A stretch of 64,000 nt of DNA from Clostridium mobile. Lineage in GTDB: Bacteria > Bacillota > Clostridia > Clostridiales > Clostridiaceae. Of this stretch, positions 54,259 to 63,885 are shown in pieces. The position numbers and the translations under genes were made by a program. The notes below the pieces were generated by a model. It saw only the letters and a list, made by a program, of their open reading frames with translations. It did no database searches and was not told the DNA's origin. The stretch lies in assembly GCF_018918285.1 (NCBI RefSeq), contig NZ_JAHLQF010000003.1, positions 434,001 through 498,000 on the forward strand, in the 5' to 3' direction. The stretch's first letter is position 1, and each line of letters begins with the position of its first letter.

Positions 54259-55557
54259 ATGAATTATGAACAAGCAATAGAATATATTGAAAGTACATGT
54301 AAATTTGGTAATAACTCCGGTACTAAAAGAGTTGAAAAAATACTAGAGCTATTAGGTAATCCTCATAAAGAGCTAGAATGCATACACATTGCTGGAACTA
54401 ACGGAAAAGGCTCTACTACAGCCATGATATCCAAAATACTTATAGAAGCTGGATATAAGGTAGGGATGTATACTTCACCTTACTTAGAAGAATTTGAAGA
54501 AAGAATACAAATTAATGGTGAAAATATTCCTAAAGATAAATTAGCTTCGGTTATGACTAGGGTTGCTGAGGCAGTAGATAAAATTATTAAAGTTGGATAT
54601 GGAAATCCAACAGAATTTGAAATTATAACTTGTGCCATGTTTTTATACTATTTTGAAGAAAAAATTGATTATGGGGTTATAGAGGTAGGTCTCGGAGGAA
54701 GGATGGATTCAACTAATGTAATTACTCCTTTAGTTTCCGTAATTACTTCCATAAGCTTTGATCACATGGGAGTATTAGGAGATACCATAGAAAAAATTGC
54801 TTATGAAAAAGCAGGTATAATCAAAGAAGGGGTACCATTGGTTTTATATCCTCAGCAAAAAGAGTCAGAAGAAGTAATAAAAAATATATGCAAAGAAAAA
54901 AACAGTCCATTAATATATGTAAGAGAGAATTCAGCAAAAAATACGGAAGAGAATTTATATAATGTAAATTATCAAAAATGCATAATTAACACTTTGAGTA
55001 AGGAATATAATATCGAACTATCTTTATTAGGAATTCATCAACTATTAAACTGTTCTGCAGTTCTAAATGTAATAGAACAGTTACAAAGCTTAGGGGTTAA
55101 TATTGAAGAAGAGCATATTTTAAGAGGATTAAAAAATGTAAAATGGCCAGGTAGAATGGAAATAGTCAAAGAAAACCCTATAGTTCTTATAGATGGAGCT
55201 CATAATATTGACGGCATAGATAAACTAAGCAAAAACGTTAAAAAGTATTTTAAATACAATAAGCTTATATTAATAATAGGCATACTTTCAGATAAACAAG
55301 TAGAAGAAATGATTAAAACTATTGTACCTTTAGCACATAGAGTAATAGCTATCACTCCTCATAGCTATAGGGCAGAAAATGCAGATAAATTATCAGAAAT
55401 AATAAGAAGATATAATAATAACTATGAAAAAATTGAAGACTACGGTACAGCCTATACTAAAGCATTATCTTATTGTGGAGAAGAAGATATGATTCTAATA
55501 TGTGGGTCATTGTATATGATAGGAGATATGAGAAAAATTATTAGAGCAAGAAACTAA
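54259..55557 (+). CDS. folC: Folylpolyglutamate synthase / dihydrofolate synthase
   Basis: This 432-residue Mur-ligase-fold enzyme adds glutamates to folates. The P-loop is GTNGKGSTTAM; VGLGGRMDSTNVI, SFDHMGVLGDTIEKIAYEKAGI and DGAHNIDG are conserved. It sits near fhs, fchA and ftcD2, which all need polyglutamylated THF, but it has its own ribosome site (AGAGGGG) and a terminator precedes it. Confidence 0.95.
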   Translation: MNYEQAIEYIESTCKFGNNSGTKRVEKILELLGNPHKELECIHIAGTNGKGSTTAMISKILIEAGYKVGMYTSPYLEEFEERIQINGENIPKDKLASVMTRVAEAVDKIIKVGYGNPTEFEIITCAMFLYYFEEKIDYGVIEVGLGGRMDSTNVITPLVSVITSISFDHMGVLGDTIEKIAYEKAGIIKEGVPLVLYPQQKESEEVIKNICKEKNSPLIYVRENSAKNTEENLYNVNYQKCIINTLSKEYNIELSLLGIHQLLNCSAVLNVIEQLQSLGVNIEEEHILRGLKNVKWPGRMEIVKENPIVLIDGAHNIDGIDKLSKNVKKYFKYNKLILIIGILSDKQVEEMIKTIVPLAHRVIAITPHSYRAENADKLSEIIRRYNNNYEKIEDYGTAYTKALSYCGEEDMILICGSLYMIGDMRKIIRARN

Positions 55558-55630
55558 ATTATCTTCGTAGAAATCCATACTTGAAAAAACAATATATGAT
55601 TTTAATTTTTAAAATATTTTTGTAAAACTT

Positions 55631-55704
55631 AAGGGAGATGAGGTATATAGTGGTAGGAACGCCTTCTTGTGAAGTGACGTCACTATGTATCTCAGCTCCC
55701 CTTT
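55631..55704. ncRNA. Repeated hairpin element, looser copy 3
   Basis: An arm of about 22 nt (55631-55652) pairs with 55681-55704, with one bulge and several mismatches. The 28-nt apex contains CGCCTTCTTGTGAAGTGACG, in the same place as CGACTTTTTATTGGAGCG in copy 1; both apices can form a small inner stem. Membership in the family is less certain than for copies 1 and 2. Confidence 0.4.
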
Positions 55705-55774
55705 TGGATACAGAATCTATTATCTAAAAATCTACCATTTATTGATCTATTAAATATATTTGTGAACTACAAAG

Positions 55775-55836
55775 GAGCTAAGTATGTATTGAAAAAGCCA
55801 CTTTTTATTGGAGCGACTTCAATACTTACTTAGCTC
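55775..55836. ncRNA. Repeated hairpin element, copy 2
   Basis: The arms GAGCTAAGTATGTATTGAA (55775-55793) and 55818-55836 pair with one mismatch and flank a 24-nt apex that matches copy 1 (30867) at 21 of 24 positions. Three stem pairs differ from copy 1 by changes on both sides. Confidence 0.55.
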
Positions 55837-55853
55837 TCTATTTTCATAACAAG

Positions 55854-56102
55854 TTATCTATTATTCAAAGCTTCTTCTAGTGCTCTTGATAACTGATCAG
55901 GACATGATGTTCCTCTAGGTCCACAAGTTAATCCTTTTAATTTTTTAATAGCTTCCTCTACGTCCATTCCCTCAAGCAAGGTTGATATTCCTTTAAGATT
56001 ACCATTGCATCCACCTATGAATTCAACACTTACTATTTTGTTGTTTTTAATATCAAAGTTTATTTTCTTAGCACAAACTCCAGATGTTTGATAAGTATAC
56101 AT
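55854..56102 (-). CDS. TSCPD domain protein (TIGR03905 type)
   Basis: An 82-residue protein with four conserved cysteines and the hallmark TSCPDQLSRAL at the C-terminus (TCGPRGTSCPDQL). The family occurs widely in anaerobes and as the C-terminal part of some ribonucleotide reductases; function unknown, possibly metal or iron-sulfur binding. ATG at 56102 behind AAGGAGG. Confidence 0.88.
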   Translation of the reverse strand: MYTYQTSGVCAKKINFDIKNNKIVSVEFIGGCNGNLKGISTLLEGMDVEEAIKKLKGLTCGPRGTSCPDQLSRALEEALNNR

Positions 56103-56230
56103 TTCTACTCCTCCTTAAAACTATATGAATAAAATTATATAATAATAGTTTACTATTATACAATAGTTATAATATATTTATCTCAAATATTGCACTACCT
56201 ACATATTATATCTGTGAGGAGGGGAATGTA

Positions 56231-57115
56231 ATGAGTTGTTTGTATATTTGTAACACATCATCGGATTGTATTTCTAAAGTAAATTTAGAAAATTTCAAAG
56301 AAGAAAGTAAAATAACACTTACACCAATTAATTTTGGTAAAATAGGTCCTCATGGAATATGTAAGTATAATGAAAGGTTACTTACTGCTAATAGTTATGG
56401 TAATAGCCTTTCTATATTAAATATAAAAGAAAACAGAGAAGAAAATAGCTTTTTTATAGGTGCTCATTGTAATGATATAGTAGTTTACAAGGATTACGCT
56501 TTTATAATATGTGGTGAATTAAACAATGTTATTGTATTTGATTTGATAAAAAATAAAGTAGTAGAGGAGATACCTTGTGGAAATTTACCGCACAGTATAG
56601 CCTTAAATAAGGAAAAGAAATTATTGATGATAAGCAATATGGAGAATGATTCTATAACTTTAATTGATTGTGAAAATAGAGAAAATGTAAAAAATATTAA
56701 AGTTGGCTGCTACCCTACTAAAGCTTTATTTAGCAATGATGGTCAGCATATTATAGTTTGTGAAAGTAATTTAGGATCGGATTTTAAAGGAAGCATTTCT
56801 ATATTGTCATCAAAAAACTATAAATTATTATATAGAATTACCGCAGGTAACTCACCGGTAGATATGTTTTTAGAAGGAAATAATTGCTATGTATCAAATT
56901 TTGGAGATGGAACTGTTAGTATAATTGATATTTATTACTATGAAGAGATAAAAAAGATTAATTTAGGTGGAATGCCTAGAGGTATAGTAAAAGTAGAAGA
57001 TTATATATATGTAGGAGATAATTACAATAACTTGCTTATTAAAACAAACATTGAAAGCGAAATAAAAAAAAGCATACCAATAGGTGGAGAGCCTACAGGT
57101 ATGATATTGGTTTAA
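56231..57115 (+). CDS. YVTN-type beta-propeller protein
   Basis: The protein has 294 residues made of seven repeats such as LLTANSYGNSLSILNI, GNLPHSIALNKEKKLLMISN and CYVSNFGDGTVSIIDIYY, as in YncE/YVTN surface or periplasmic propellers. There is no signal peptide, so it is predicted cytoplasmic. The role is unknown; it may bind a protein or small molecule. It overlaps the convergent DUF4364 gene by 4 bp. GGAGGGG ribosome site. Confidence 0.82.
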   Translation: MSCLYICNTSSDCISKVNLENFKEESKITLTPINFGKIGPHGICKYNERLLTANSYGNSLSILNIKENREENSFFIGAHCNDIVVYKDYAFIICGELNNVIVFDLIKNKVVEEIPCGNLPHSIALNKEKKLLMISNMENDSITLIDCENRENVKNIKVGCYPTKALFSNDGQHIIVCESNLGSDFKGSISILSSKNYKLLYRITAGNSPVDMFLEGNNCYVSNFGDGTVSIIDIYYYEEIKKINLGGMPRGIVKVEDYIYVGDNYNNLLIKTNIESEIKKSIPIGGEPTGMILV

Positions 57116-57639
57116 TTATTTGTTAGTAAGTTTATAATTGTTTTATATAGTTCAGAAGAATTGTTTTTCCACTTATTGCAAATATCCCTTGCTTCATTGT
57201 TAGAAGGAACAGAAAGTTTTACATCTATTAAAACTGTATCATTTTCTAAAGCCTTTAAATTAACAATATATTTATCGTCATCTTCTATTGTATAGTCAGA
57301 AAGTATAGTTACTTCTTTTTTAATATTAGTGATTTCTTTATCTAAATAAGCATGAACAATATCTAATTTATTTTTAGAAATCCTATTACCAAACAGAAAA
57401 AGCACTTTTTTACCTTTTTCAGTAATTTGCAATCTCTGTTTACTTTCATTTTTTGTATAGTTTAGAAAGTTTGAAGAGATTAATTCAGATAAATACTGCT
57501 GCAAGGTAAAATAATTTATAAAGTTATTTTCTAAAACAATCTGAGTTACTTGATTATTTGTTATAGGAAGTTTTATCTTATCAAATATATACAATAGAAG
57601 AAGTTTATTCTCAGCTAACTCTAAAGTACCCTCAAACAT
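57112..57639 (-). CDS. DUF4364 family winged-helix protein
   Basis: The protein has 175 residues with an N-terminal winged helix (LLYIFDKIKLPITNNQVTQI, YFTLQQYLSELI, LQITEKGKKVLFLF) followed by a mixed alpha/beta domain. The DUF4364 family is conserved in Clostridia and is presumed to be a transcriptional regulator. ATG at 57639 behind GGGAGG. Confidence 0.85.
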   Translation of the reverse strand: MFEGTLELAENKLLLLYIFDKIKLPITNNQVTQIVLENNFINYFTLQQYLSELISSNFLNYTKNESKQRLQITEKGKKVLFLFGNRISKNKLDIVHAYLDKEITNIKKEVTILSDYTIEDDDKYIVNLKALENDTVLIDVKLSVPSNNEARDICNKWKNNSSELYKTIINLLTNN

Positions 57640-57813
57640 TATTTTTCCTCCCTAATAATTTAATCATTTTAATTATAACATAAATTTATGAAAAAAAATA
57701 AAGCACTATGATAAATGCCTCTTTATTTTTAGAAATTTATTTAACTTTAGTAATATTTTACAAAGGTAAAAGCATATAAAGTTTTAGAAAAGATAAATAT
57801 GGAGGTATATTTG

Positions 57814-58560
57814 TTGGATAGAAAAGTAATAAAAAAAATGATTATTGCTATTTGTATGCTAATGATTAGTATGGCAGTATCCGTATTTTTTAAAAGTAAA
57901 GGGGTATTTCTAAATCAGGAAAGAAAATTACCTATTTATTCGGTAGGCACAGAAGAAAAAAAAGTATCTATAACTTTTGATGTAAATTGGGGGGAAAATA
58001 ATACAACTGAAATTCTGGATATATTAGATAAATACAATGTAAAAGCAACCTTTTTTTTAATAGGAAATTGGATAGACGATTTCCCAGAAGAAGTAAAAGA
58101 AATTCATAAACGTGGTCATGAAATAGGAAATCATTCTAATTCTCATCCAGACATGAGTAAAATTTCAAAAGAGAAAATAATTAATGAATTAAGTGTAACC
58201 GATACTAAAACAATTAAGACAATAGGAGAAAGTACAAAATTGTTTAGATTTCCTAGTGGAGCATACAATAATTTATCTGTTGAAACGGTAAATGCATTAG
58301 GATATCATTGCATACAATGGGATGTAGATAGTATAGACTGGAGAGCTGAAGGGGAAGAAAAAGAATATAATAGGGTTATGAAAAATATAAAACCTGGTTC
58401 AATATTATTATTTCATACTGATGGAAAATATACTCCTAAAACACTGCCTAGAATAATTGAAGATTTGAAAGCTAAAGGATATGAATTTGTGAAAGTAGGA
58501 GATCTCATATATAAGAATAACTATTATATAGATCATCAAGGAAGACAAATAAAACAATAG
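57814..58560 (+). CDS. PdaB-like polysaccharide deacetylase
   Basis: The protein has 248 residues. The TTG at 57814 is eight bases after GGAGG; the upstream ATG (57799) includes that box. One N-terminal membrane anchor is followed by a NodB domain: SITFDVNWGEN (first catalytic Asp), HEIGNHSNSHPDM (metal His pair), RFPSGAYN, WDVDSIDWR and LLFHTDGKYTPKTL. The FDxxWG form resembles sporulation PdaB proteins rather than FDDGP-type chitin deacetylases. It probably modifies cell-wall or cortex glycan at the outer face. Confidence 0.87.
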   Translation: MDRKVIKKMIIAICMLMISMAVSVFFKSKGVFLNQERKLPIYSVGTEEKKVSITFDVNWGENNTTEILDILDKYNVKATFFLIGNWIDDFPEEVKEIHKRGHEIGNHSNSHPDMSKISKEKIINELSVTDTKTIKTIGESTKLFRFPSGAYNNLSVETVNALGYHCIQWDVDSIDWRAEGEEKEYNRVMKNIKPGSILLFHTDGKYTPKTLPRIIEDLKAKGYEFVKVGDLIYKNNYYIDHQGRQIKQ

Positions 58561-58647
58561 TTGAAGGGTATACTTATCTATACTATAATGGAAATATAAG
58601 TAAAAGCATAATTGCACAAAAGATAAGTTATAAAGGACGGTGATCTT

Positions 58648-58692
58648 ATGTATGAAATCAACATTGAGTATAAAAAATTAACTCCTGAGTAA
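58648..58692 (+). CDS. Possible 14-residue micro-ORF
   Basis: ATG at 58648 preceded by GGTGAT at a workable distance encodes MYEINIEYKKLTPE and stops 33 bp before the next gene. There is no supporting homology; it may be a leader peptide or chance. Confidence 0.2.
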   Translation: MYEINIEYKKLTPE

Positions 58693-58725
58693 AATATTTA
58701 TGATAGATAAATAGGAGTTGATATT

Positions 58726-59202
58726 ATGAAGAAAGTTTTTGTTATTGACAATAACTTTGAATTTATAAACTATATAAAAAGAGAATTTAGTATTTTAAAT
58801 TTAGATTTAGAGATAGATTGTAAAGAATTAAATAAAAAGGAAGCATATGATTATATAGTTATAAATAATATGAATGAATTAGATATATGTATGGACAATT
58901 GTATTGGGGATTATTATCTATTAAATATGGATATGAAATTTGATAATATTCTATTTGAAGGTAATTTAATTACTTATGGATTAGGAAATAAAAATACTAT
59001 AACTATATCTAGTATTGCTGATGATAAGAGTGGCTTTGTATATTGTATTCAAAGATATATCACAGAATATGTTATACCGCAAGAAATACCAATAAATAGA
59101 AAATTCAAGGATAATTATGAATTATATGCCTTTATGATATCTATTACTATAGCTTTAATAGAAGGAATATCAGAAAATGCAATTAAAACTAATTTAGAAT
59201 AG
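58726..59202 (+). CDS. Conserved-looking protein of unknown function (158 residues)
   Basis: Starts at the ATG at 58726 behind TAGGAG. The N-terminus (MKKVFVIDNNFEFINYI) suggests an alpha/beta fold. The middle (LITYGLGNKNTITISSI) resembles the C-terminal part of Mur-ligase-like proteins, but no ATP site is present. The acidic, Asn-rich composition is like its neighbours. No membrane segment. Not recognised; the function is open. Confidence 0.7.
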   Translation: MKKVFVIDNNFEFINYIKREFSILNLDLEIDCKELNKKEAYDYIVINNMNELDICMDNCIGDYYLLNMDMKFDNILFEGNLITYGLGNKNTITISSIADDKSGFVYCIQRYITEYVIPQEIPINRKFKDNYELYAFMISITIALIEGISENAIKTNLE

Positions 59203-59296
59203 GGCAAATTTATAAATATTAAGTATATTTTGGGATTTTTTTGAATATTAATATGTTGTAAAAGTATTTAAGATACTAAGGGAAAGAGGGGTTAAA

Positions 59297-60070
59297 ATGG
59301 AGAATGTATTACAAAATAATAAAATCTATTTAGAAGGGGTAGTGAGTTCAGGACTTGAATTTAGCCATGAAATGTATGGAGAGGGCTTTTATACTTTCTA
59401 TATTGAAGTTCAAAGGTTAAGTGATGCTAAAGACGAGCTACTTGTAACAGTATCCGAAAGATTAATCGGTAATATGGATTTAAAAGTCGGAGCTGAAGTT
59501 GTAATAGAAGGACAACTTAGGTCATATAATAAGTTTGTTGAAGGGTCTAATAGATTAATATTAACAGTATTTGCAAGAAATATAGAATATTGCATTGAAA
59601 GAACGAAAAATCCAAATCAAATATTGCTTAATGGATTTATATGCAAGCCGCCGGTTTATAGGACAACTCCCTTTGGAAGGGAAATTGCGGATTTGCTTTT
59701 AGCTGTAAATAGAGCATACAATAAATCAGATTATATCCCAACCATAGCTTGGGGAAGAAATGCAAGGTTCTGTGAGGAATTAAATGTAGGAGACAATGTT
59801 AGGATATGGGGAAGATTACAAAGTAGAGAATATCAAAAGAAAATATCTGAAGATGAAGTTATAAAGAAAATAGCATATGAAGTATCTATATCTAAAATGG
59901 AGAAAATATCTGATGATAAGAAAGATTTAGTAAAAGATATTGAAGAAGTTGAAGAAGATATATGTGATATGGAAAATGTGGAAGATGCGAGAGATGTAGA
60001 AGATATAGATGATATAGATGAAATAGATGAAATAGATGAGGTAGAGTTAGCGGAAAGCTTACAAATTTAA
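59297..60070 (+). CDS. Single-stranded DNA-binding-like protein with two OB folds and an acidic repeat tail
   Basis: The protein has 257 residues. Two SSB-type OB domains occur in tandem: residues 8-100 (IYLEGVVSSGLEFSHE to VFARNIEYC) and 107-205 (ILLNGFICKPPVYRTTPFGR to SISKM). The second has the IAWGRNARFCEELNVGDNVRIWGRLQ pattern of bacterial SSB. The C-terminus is a long acidic stretch with D-[DE]-I repeats but lacks the usual DDDIPF tip, ending ELAESLQI. It is probably an accessory SSB. The repeats are encoded by 9-bp tandem units. Confidence 0.8.
   Translation: MENVLQNNKIYLEGVVSSGLEFSHEMYGEGFYTFYIEVQRLSDAKDELLVTVSERLIGNMDLKVGAEVVIEGQLRSYNKFVEGSNRLILTVFARNIEYCIERTKNPNQILLNGFICKPPVYRTTPFGREIADLLLAVNRAYNKSDYIPTIAWGRNARFCEELNVGDNVRIWGRLQSREYQKKISEDEVIKKIAYEVSISKMEKISDDKKDLVKDIEEVEEDICDMENVEDARDVEDIDDIDEIDEIDEVELAESLQI
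60002..60037 (+). repeat. Four 9-bp tandem units in the SSB acidic tail
   Basis: GATATAGAT twice and GAAATAGAT twice in a row encode DIDDIDEIDEID. Length variation here would only change the acidic tail. Confidence 0.8.
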
Positions 60071-60081
60071 TAATTAATAAT

Positions 60082-60112
60082 AAAAAGCTATTCTAGTAAG
60101 GAATAGCTTTTT
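60082..60112. terminator. Convergent terminator between the SSB gene and dapH
   Basis: AAAAAGCTATTC (60082-60093) and GAATAGCTTTTT (60101-60112) form a perfect 12-bp stem usable from both sides. Confidence 0.88.
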
Positions 60113-60821
60113 ACTTTCTTAAATCATCTAGTATTTTAGTTTTACTTTCAGTTTTCTTATCAACATGCTTTATTACTTTAGCAGGAGCACCGGCAACAAC
60201 AACCCTTGGAGGCACGTCTCCAACTACTACGGATCCAGCAGCTATAACAGCACCCTCTCCGATACGAACTCCTTCTAGTATTACAGCATTTGCACCAACC
60301 ATAACATTATCTTCTATGGTACATGGATCTTTGCTTGGAGGTTCTAAGACTCCCGCTACAACGGCACCAGCTCCAAGATGAACTCTTTTACCTAATTTTC
60401 CTCTAGCTCCAACCACTGCATTCATATCAACCATGGTATAGTCACCTATTTCAGCACCTATATTAATAACTGCACCCATCATAATGACCGCATGCTTCCC
60501 AATTTTAACCTTATCTCTAATTATAGCTCCTGGTTCAATTCTAGCATCTACATTAATTATATCCATTAAAGGAACAGCTGAGTTTTTTCTATCACATTCC
60601 AATCTAAAATTTTTGATATTATCTCTATATTTATCTATAAATTTTAGAATGTCTTCCTTTTGTCCAAAAAGTATAAAAAAATTATTTTCGCCGTATGCCT
60701 CGATATTATCTAGTTCTAAACCGTTCAAGTTTCCATTTATATAGGCCTTTACTGGCGTTGATTTTTTTACATCCTTTATATATTCTGCTAATTTATAAGG
60801 GTCATTAAAGTCATATTTCAT
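60111..60821 (-). CDS. dapH: Tetrahydrodipicolinate N-acetyltransferase
   Basis: The enzyme has 236 residues. A small N-terminal domain ([19 protein letters not shown]) is followed by a left-handed beta-helix of hexapeptide repeats ([21 protein letters not shown] onward) ending [14 protein letters not shown]. This is the DapH type of the acetylated lysine/DAP pathway. The matching aminotransferase is probably the divergent gene at 60935. ATG behind GGAGGGG. Confidence 0.92.
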   Translation of the reverse strand: MKYDFNDPYKLAEYIKDVKKSTPVKAYINGNLNGLELDNIEAYGENNFFILFGQKEDILKFIDKYRDNIKNFRLECDRKNSAVPLMDIINVDARIEPGAIIRDKVKIGKHAVIMMGAVINIGAEIGDYTMVDMNAVVGARGKLGKRVHLGAGAVVAGVLEPPSKDPCTIEDNVMVGANAVILEGVRIGEGAVIAAGSVVVGDVPPRVVVAGAPAKVIKHVDKKTESKTKILDDLRK

Positions 60822-60934
60822 AAAACCCCTCCTTTGATAATTAATTGATATAATACTTGAAATAGAGTTATAATTTTAGTATTAATCAAGTAATAATTAT
60901 ATTAATATAATAATACCATAATAGAGAGGTGTTT

Positions 60935-62110
60935 ATGTATATGAATGATAATTTTATATCAGATTATATAAAAAATATAGAGATATCTGGAATTAGAAAA
61001 TTTTTTAACGAAGTATCTAATTATCCAAATGCAATTTCTCTCACGCTGGGTCAACCAGACTTTTTTGTTCCACAAGCTATAAAGAAAGCTTTAATTGATG
61101 CTATTAAAGATAATAAAACGGGCTATACCTCTAACGCTGGAATAGTTGAGCTAAGAAAAGAAATAAGTAATTATTTGAAAAGATTTCATATAGACTACTT
61201 GCCAGAAGAAATATGTATAACTGCAGGGGGAAGTGAAGGATTATTTGATACTTTTATAGCCTTGTTAAATCCAGGTGAAAAGGTATTGATTCCTAAAATA
61301 GCTTATCCAGCTTATGAAAGCCTAACAAAATTAGTTGGCGGAGAGCCTATATTCTATGAATTAGATAATAATTTTAATCCAAATATTGAAGATGTTGAGA
61401 AAAAGATAATCCGGGAAGCCCCTAAAATTTTAATATTATCATTTCCATCCAATCCAACAGGGACTACACTGAGTATGAAAGATAGACAAGACCTTTATAA
61501 TATAATAAAAAATAATAATATACTTGTAATAAGTGATGAAATATATAGTTCGTTATGTTTTGAAGAAGAATATTATTCTATCTGTCAATATGAAGAAATA
61601 TTAGATAAGATTATATTGATAAATGGATTTTCAAAAATGTTTTCTATGACAGGGCTTAGAGTTGGATATATTTGTTGTAATGAAAAGTATATGAAACATA
61701 TTATTAAAGTTCATCAATATAATACTAGTTGTGCTCCGTCTATAGTACAATGGGCCTTAGTAGAAGGACTTAAAAACTCTTTAGATGAAGTGGAATATAT
61801 GAGGAATGAATTTATAAAGAGAAGGGATTATGTTTATAATAGATTGGTTCAATTAGGTTTTGAAGTAAATTTACCTAAGGGAGCGTTTTATATTTTCCCA
61901 TCTATAAAAAAGTTTAATATGAGTAGTGAAGAGTTTGCCTATAGATTATTAAAAGAAGGAAATGTAGCTGTAGTTCCAGGATCAGCATTTGGGGAAGGTG
62001 GAGAAGGATATATAAGGATATCCTATGCCTATAGCATGGAAGCCTTAGAAGAGGCATTAGATAGGATTAGTAAATGGATTAAAAGCCTTAAAAGTCCAGG
62101 ATTAGGTTGA
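60935..62110 (+). CDS. Class I/II PLP aminotransferase, probably N-acetyl-LL-DAP aminotransferase
   Basis: The protein has about 391 residues; ATGs at 60935 and 60941 are both possible after AGAGAGGTG. The PLP lysine is in LINGFSKMFSMTGLRVGY; SLTLGQPDFFVP, YTSNAGIVELRKEI and SFPSNPTGTTLS are conserved. It belongs to the PatA/AspB-like group. Divergent pairing with dapH and neighbouring dapB/dapA suggests the DAP aminotransferase step (DapX/PatA), but aspartate or aromatic substrates cannot be excluded. Confidence 0.82.
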   Translation: MYMNDNFISDYIKNIEISGIRKFFNEVSNYPNAISLTLGQPDFFVPQAIKKALIDAIKDNKTGYTSNAGIVELRKEISNYLKRFHIDYLPEEICITAGGSEGLFDTFIALLNPGEKVLIPKIAYPAYESLTKLVGGEPIFYELDNNFNPNIEDVEKKIIREAPKILILSFPSNPTGTTLSMKDRQDLYNIIKNNNILVISDEIYSSLCFEEEYYSICQYEEILDKIILINGFSKMFSMTGLRVGYICCNEKYMKHIIKVHQYNTSCAPSIVQWALVEGLKNSLDEVEYMRNEFIKRRDYVYNRLVQLGFEVNLPKGAFYIFPSIKKFNMSSEEFAYRLLKEGNVAVVPGSAFGEGGEGYIRISYAYSMEALEEALDRISKWIKSLKSPGLG

Positions 62111-62111
62111 G

Positions 62112-62190
62112 AATTGAAAATTGAGAGTAAAAGAAAGGATTCTGCAAATCAGAATCCTAAAATTTTATCCTTAACTCTCAACTTTCAATT
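62112..62190. terminator. Bipartite palindromic element between the aminotransferase gene and dapB
   Basis: The outer arms 62112-62131 and 62171-62190 (AATTGAAAATTGAGAGTAAA-like, two mismatches) bracket an inner perfect hairpin GGATTCTG/CAGAATCC (62137-62144, 62150-62157). It sits at a convergent gene junction and may act as a bidirectional terminator; the GAGAGTTGA-type sequence is reminiscent of dispersed palindromic repeats of clostridia. Confidence 0.6.
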
Positions 62191-62191
62191 A

Positions 62192-62944
62192 TTATAAGTT
62201 AAGCATATCATCCATATTATATAAACCTGGAGTTTTGTCTTTCATAAACTCACAAGCTTTAAGGGCACCCGCAGCGAAGACTTCTCTTGATAGAGCAGAA
62301 TGTTTAATTTCAATGTTTTCTCCAATGCCTGCAAAAATTACATCATGTTCACCGACTATAGTTCCCCCTCTTACTGCGTGAATGCCAATTTCTTTTTCTT
62401 CACGCTTGCAGTTGCCTACTCTTCCATAAGAAAATTCTCTTTCACCATCAATTGAATCTTTTATGGTGTTAGCTAATAGAAGAGCAGTACCGCTAGGAGC
62501 ATCTACTTTTTGATTATGATGTTTTTCTATTATTTCAATGTCAAAGTCTTTATATAATTTATTGCTTATATTTCTTAATATGGAGTTAACTACATTTACT
62601 CCAATTGACATATTAGCAGATCTAAAAATAGGAATAGCTTTTGACTCTTCAGATATTTTACTAAGTTGGTCTTCGCTATAGCCAGTTGTACAAAGTACTA
62701 ATGGAGTAGAATTTTTATTGCAATAACCTAAGAGATCATCTAGAGCTTCAGGTCTTGAAAAATCAAGAACCACATCTGCTGCTACATTCACCTCATTTAT
62801 ATTTGAGAATATAGGATAAAGGTTGTTGTTATTTAAACTTTTATCCACACCAGCCACGATATCTATATTAGGAAAAGAAAGAGCTGTTTGAGTAATTGCT
62901 TTTCCCATTTTTCCGTTACAGCCACATAATATAACTTTTACCAT
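62192..62944 (-). CDS. dapB: 4-hydroxy-tetrahydrodipicolinate reductase
   Basis: This 250-residue NAD(P)H enzyme has [10 protein letters not shown] at the N-terminus, [18 protein letters not shown] and the catalytic [17 protein letters not shown] (shortened: [13 protein letters not shown]). It is the second step after dapA; the genes are 13 bp apart (ATG at 62944 behind GGAGG). Normal length. Confidence 0.95.
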   Translation of the reverse strand: MVKVILCGCNGKMGKAITQTALSFPNIDIVAGVDKSLNNNNLYPIFSNINEVNVAADVVLDFSRPEALDDLLGYCNKNSTPLVLCTTGYSEDQLSKISEESKAIPIFRSANMSIGVNVVNSILRNISNKLYKDFDIEIIEKHHNQKVDAPSGTALLLANTIKDSIDGEREFSYGRVGNCKREEKEIGIHAVRGGTIVGEHDVIFAGIGENIEIKHSALSREVFAAGALKACEFMKDKTPGLYNMDDMLNL

Positions 62945-62957
62945 TGTAAACCTCCAT

Positions 62958-63842
62958 CTATTTTACTAATTTATGATTTTTTAATTCGTCTTTTAATATA
63001 TTTAGATTATTTTCTTCCATATTGCATAATGGAAGCCTTAAGTCTCCTACATTCATTCCCATAAGATTCATTGCTGTTTTAACTGGTATAGGATTAGTTT
63101 CTATAAATAAAGAATTAGCTAATGATAAGGTGTCTAACTGTATTTTTAATGCTTCATTAACATTGCCATCTAAATATAATTTACACATTTGGTGAACTGC
63201 TTTTGGAATTACATTAGCCAATACAGATATAACTCCAATTCCTCCTAATGAAAGTATTGGGATAATCTGATCATCATTACCGGAATATATATCTATCCTA
63301 TCCTTTAAAAGAGATTTCATTTGGGCAATTTGGCTGATATCTCCACTAGCCTCTTTTATGGCAAGCACATTAGGACATTCATCGCAAATTTTTACTAATG
63401 TTTTAGGAAGTATATTCATTCCAGTTCTAGCAGGTACATTATATATAATAATAGGTGTATTTACTTTACTATCAATATATTTAAAATGCTCTACTAATCC
63501 CTTTTGGGTGGTTTTATTATAATAAGGAGTTATAACTAGTAAACCATCTACACCTATATTTTCTGCCCATTTACTAAATTCTGCAGATTTGATTGTATCA
63601 TTTGATCCGGTTCCAGCTATAACAGGGATTCTTTTATTCACTTTATCCACTGTAAATTTTATAGTTTCTTTTCTTTCCGCTTCTGACATAGTAGAGGCTT
63701 CACCGGTAGTTCCACATACTATTATGGCATCAGTTTCATTTTCTATATGCCACTCTAATAATTCTGCTAGTTTGTCAAAATCCACTCCATTTTCATTAAA
63801 AGGAGTTATAATAGCTACACCTGATCCAACAAAAATACTCAT
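62958..63842 (-). CDS. dapA: 4-hydroxy-tetrahydrodipicolinate synthase
   Basis: This 294-residue TIM-barrel aldolase condenses aspartate semialdehyde with pyruvate. [14 protein letters not shown], the catalytic Tyr in [12 protein letters not shown] and the Schiff-base Lys in LAIKEASGD are in place. It follows asd and precedes dapB on the minus strand, so asd-dapA-dapB is a lysine/DAP operon. AGAGAGG site before the ATG at 63842. Confidence 0.95.
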   Translation of the reverse strand: MSIFVGSGVAIITPFNENGVDFDKLAELLEWHIENETDAIIVCGTTGEASTMSEAERKETIKFTVDKVNKRIPVIAGTGSNDTIKSAEFSKWAENIGVDGLLVITPYYNKTTQKGLVEHFKYIDSKVNTPIIIYNVPARTGMNILPKTLVKICDECPNVLAIKEASGDISQIAQMKSLLKDRIDIYSGNDDQIIPILSLGGIGVISVLANVIPKAVHQMCKLYLDGNVNEALKIQLDTLSLANSLFIETNPIPVKTAMNLMGMNVGDLRLPLCNMEENNLNILKDELKNHKLVK

Positions 63843-63885
63843 AAAAAAACCTCTCTTCTTTTAAATTAATTAATTTTATATAATT

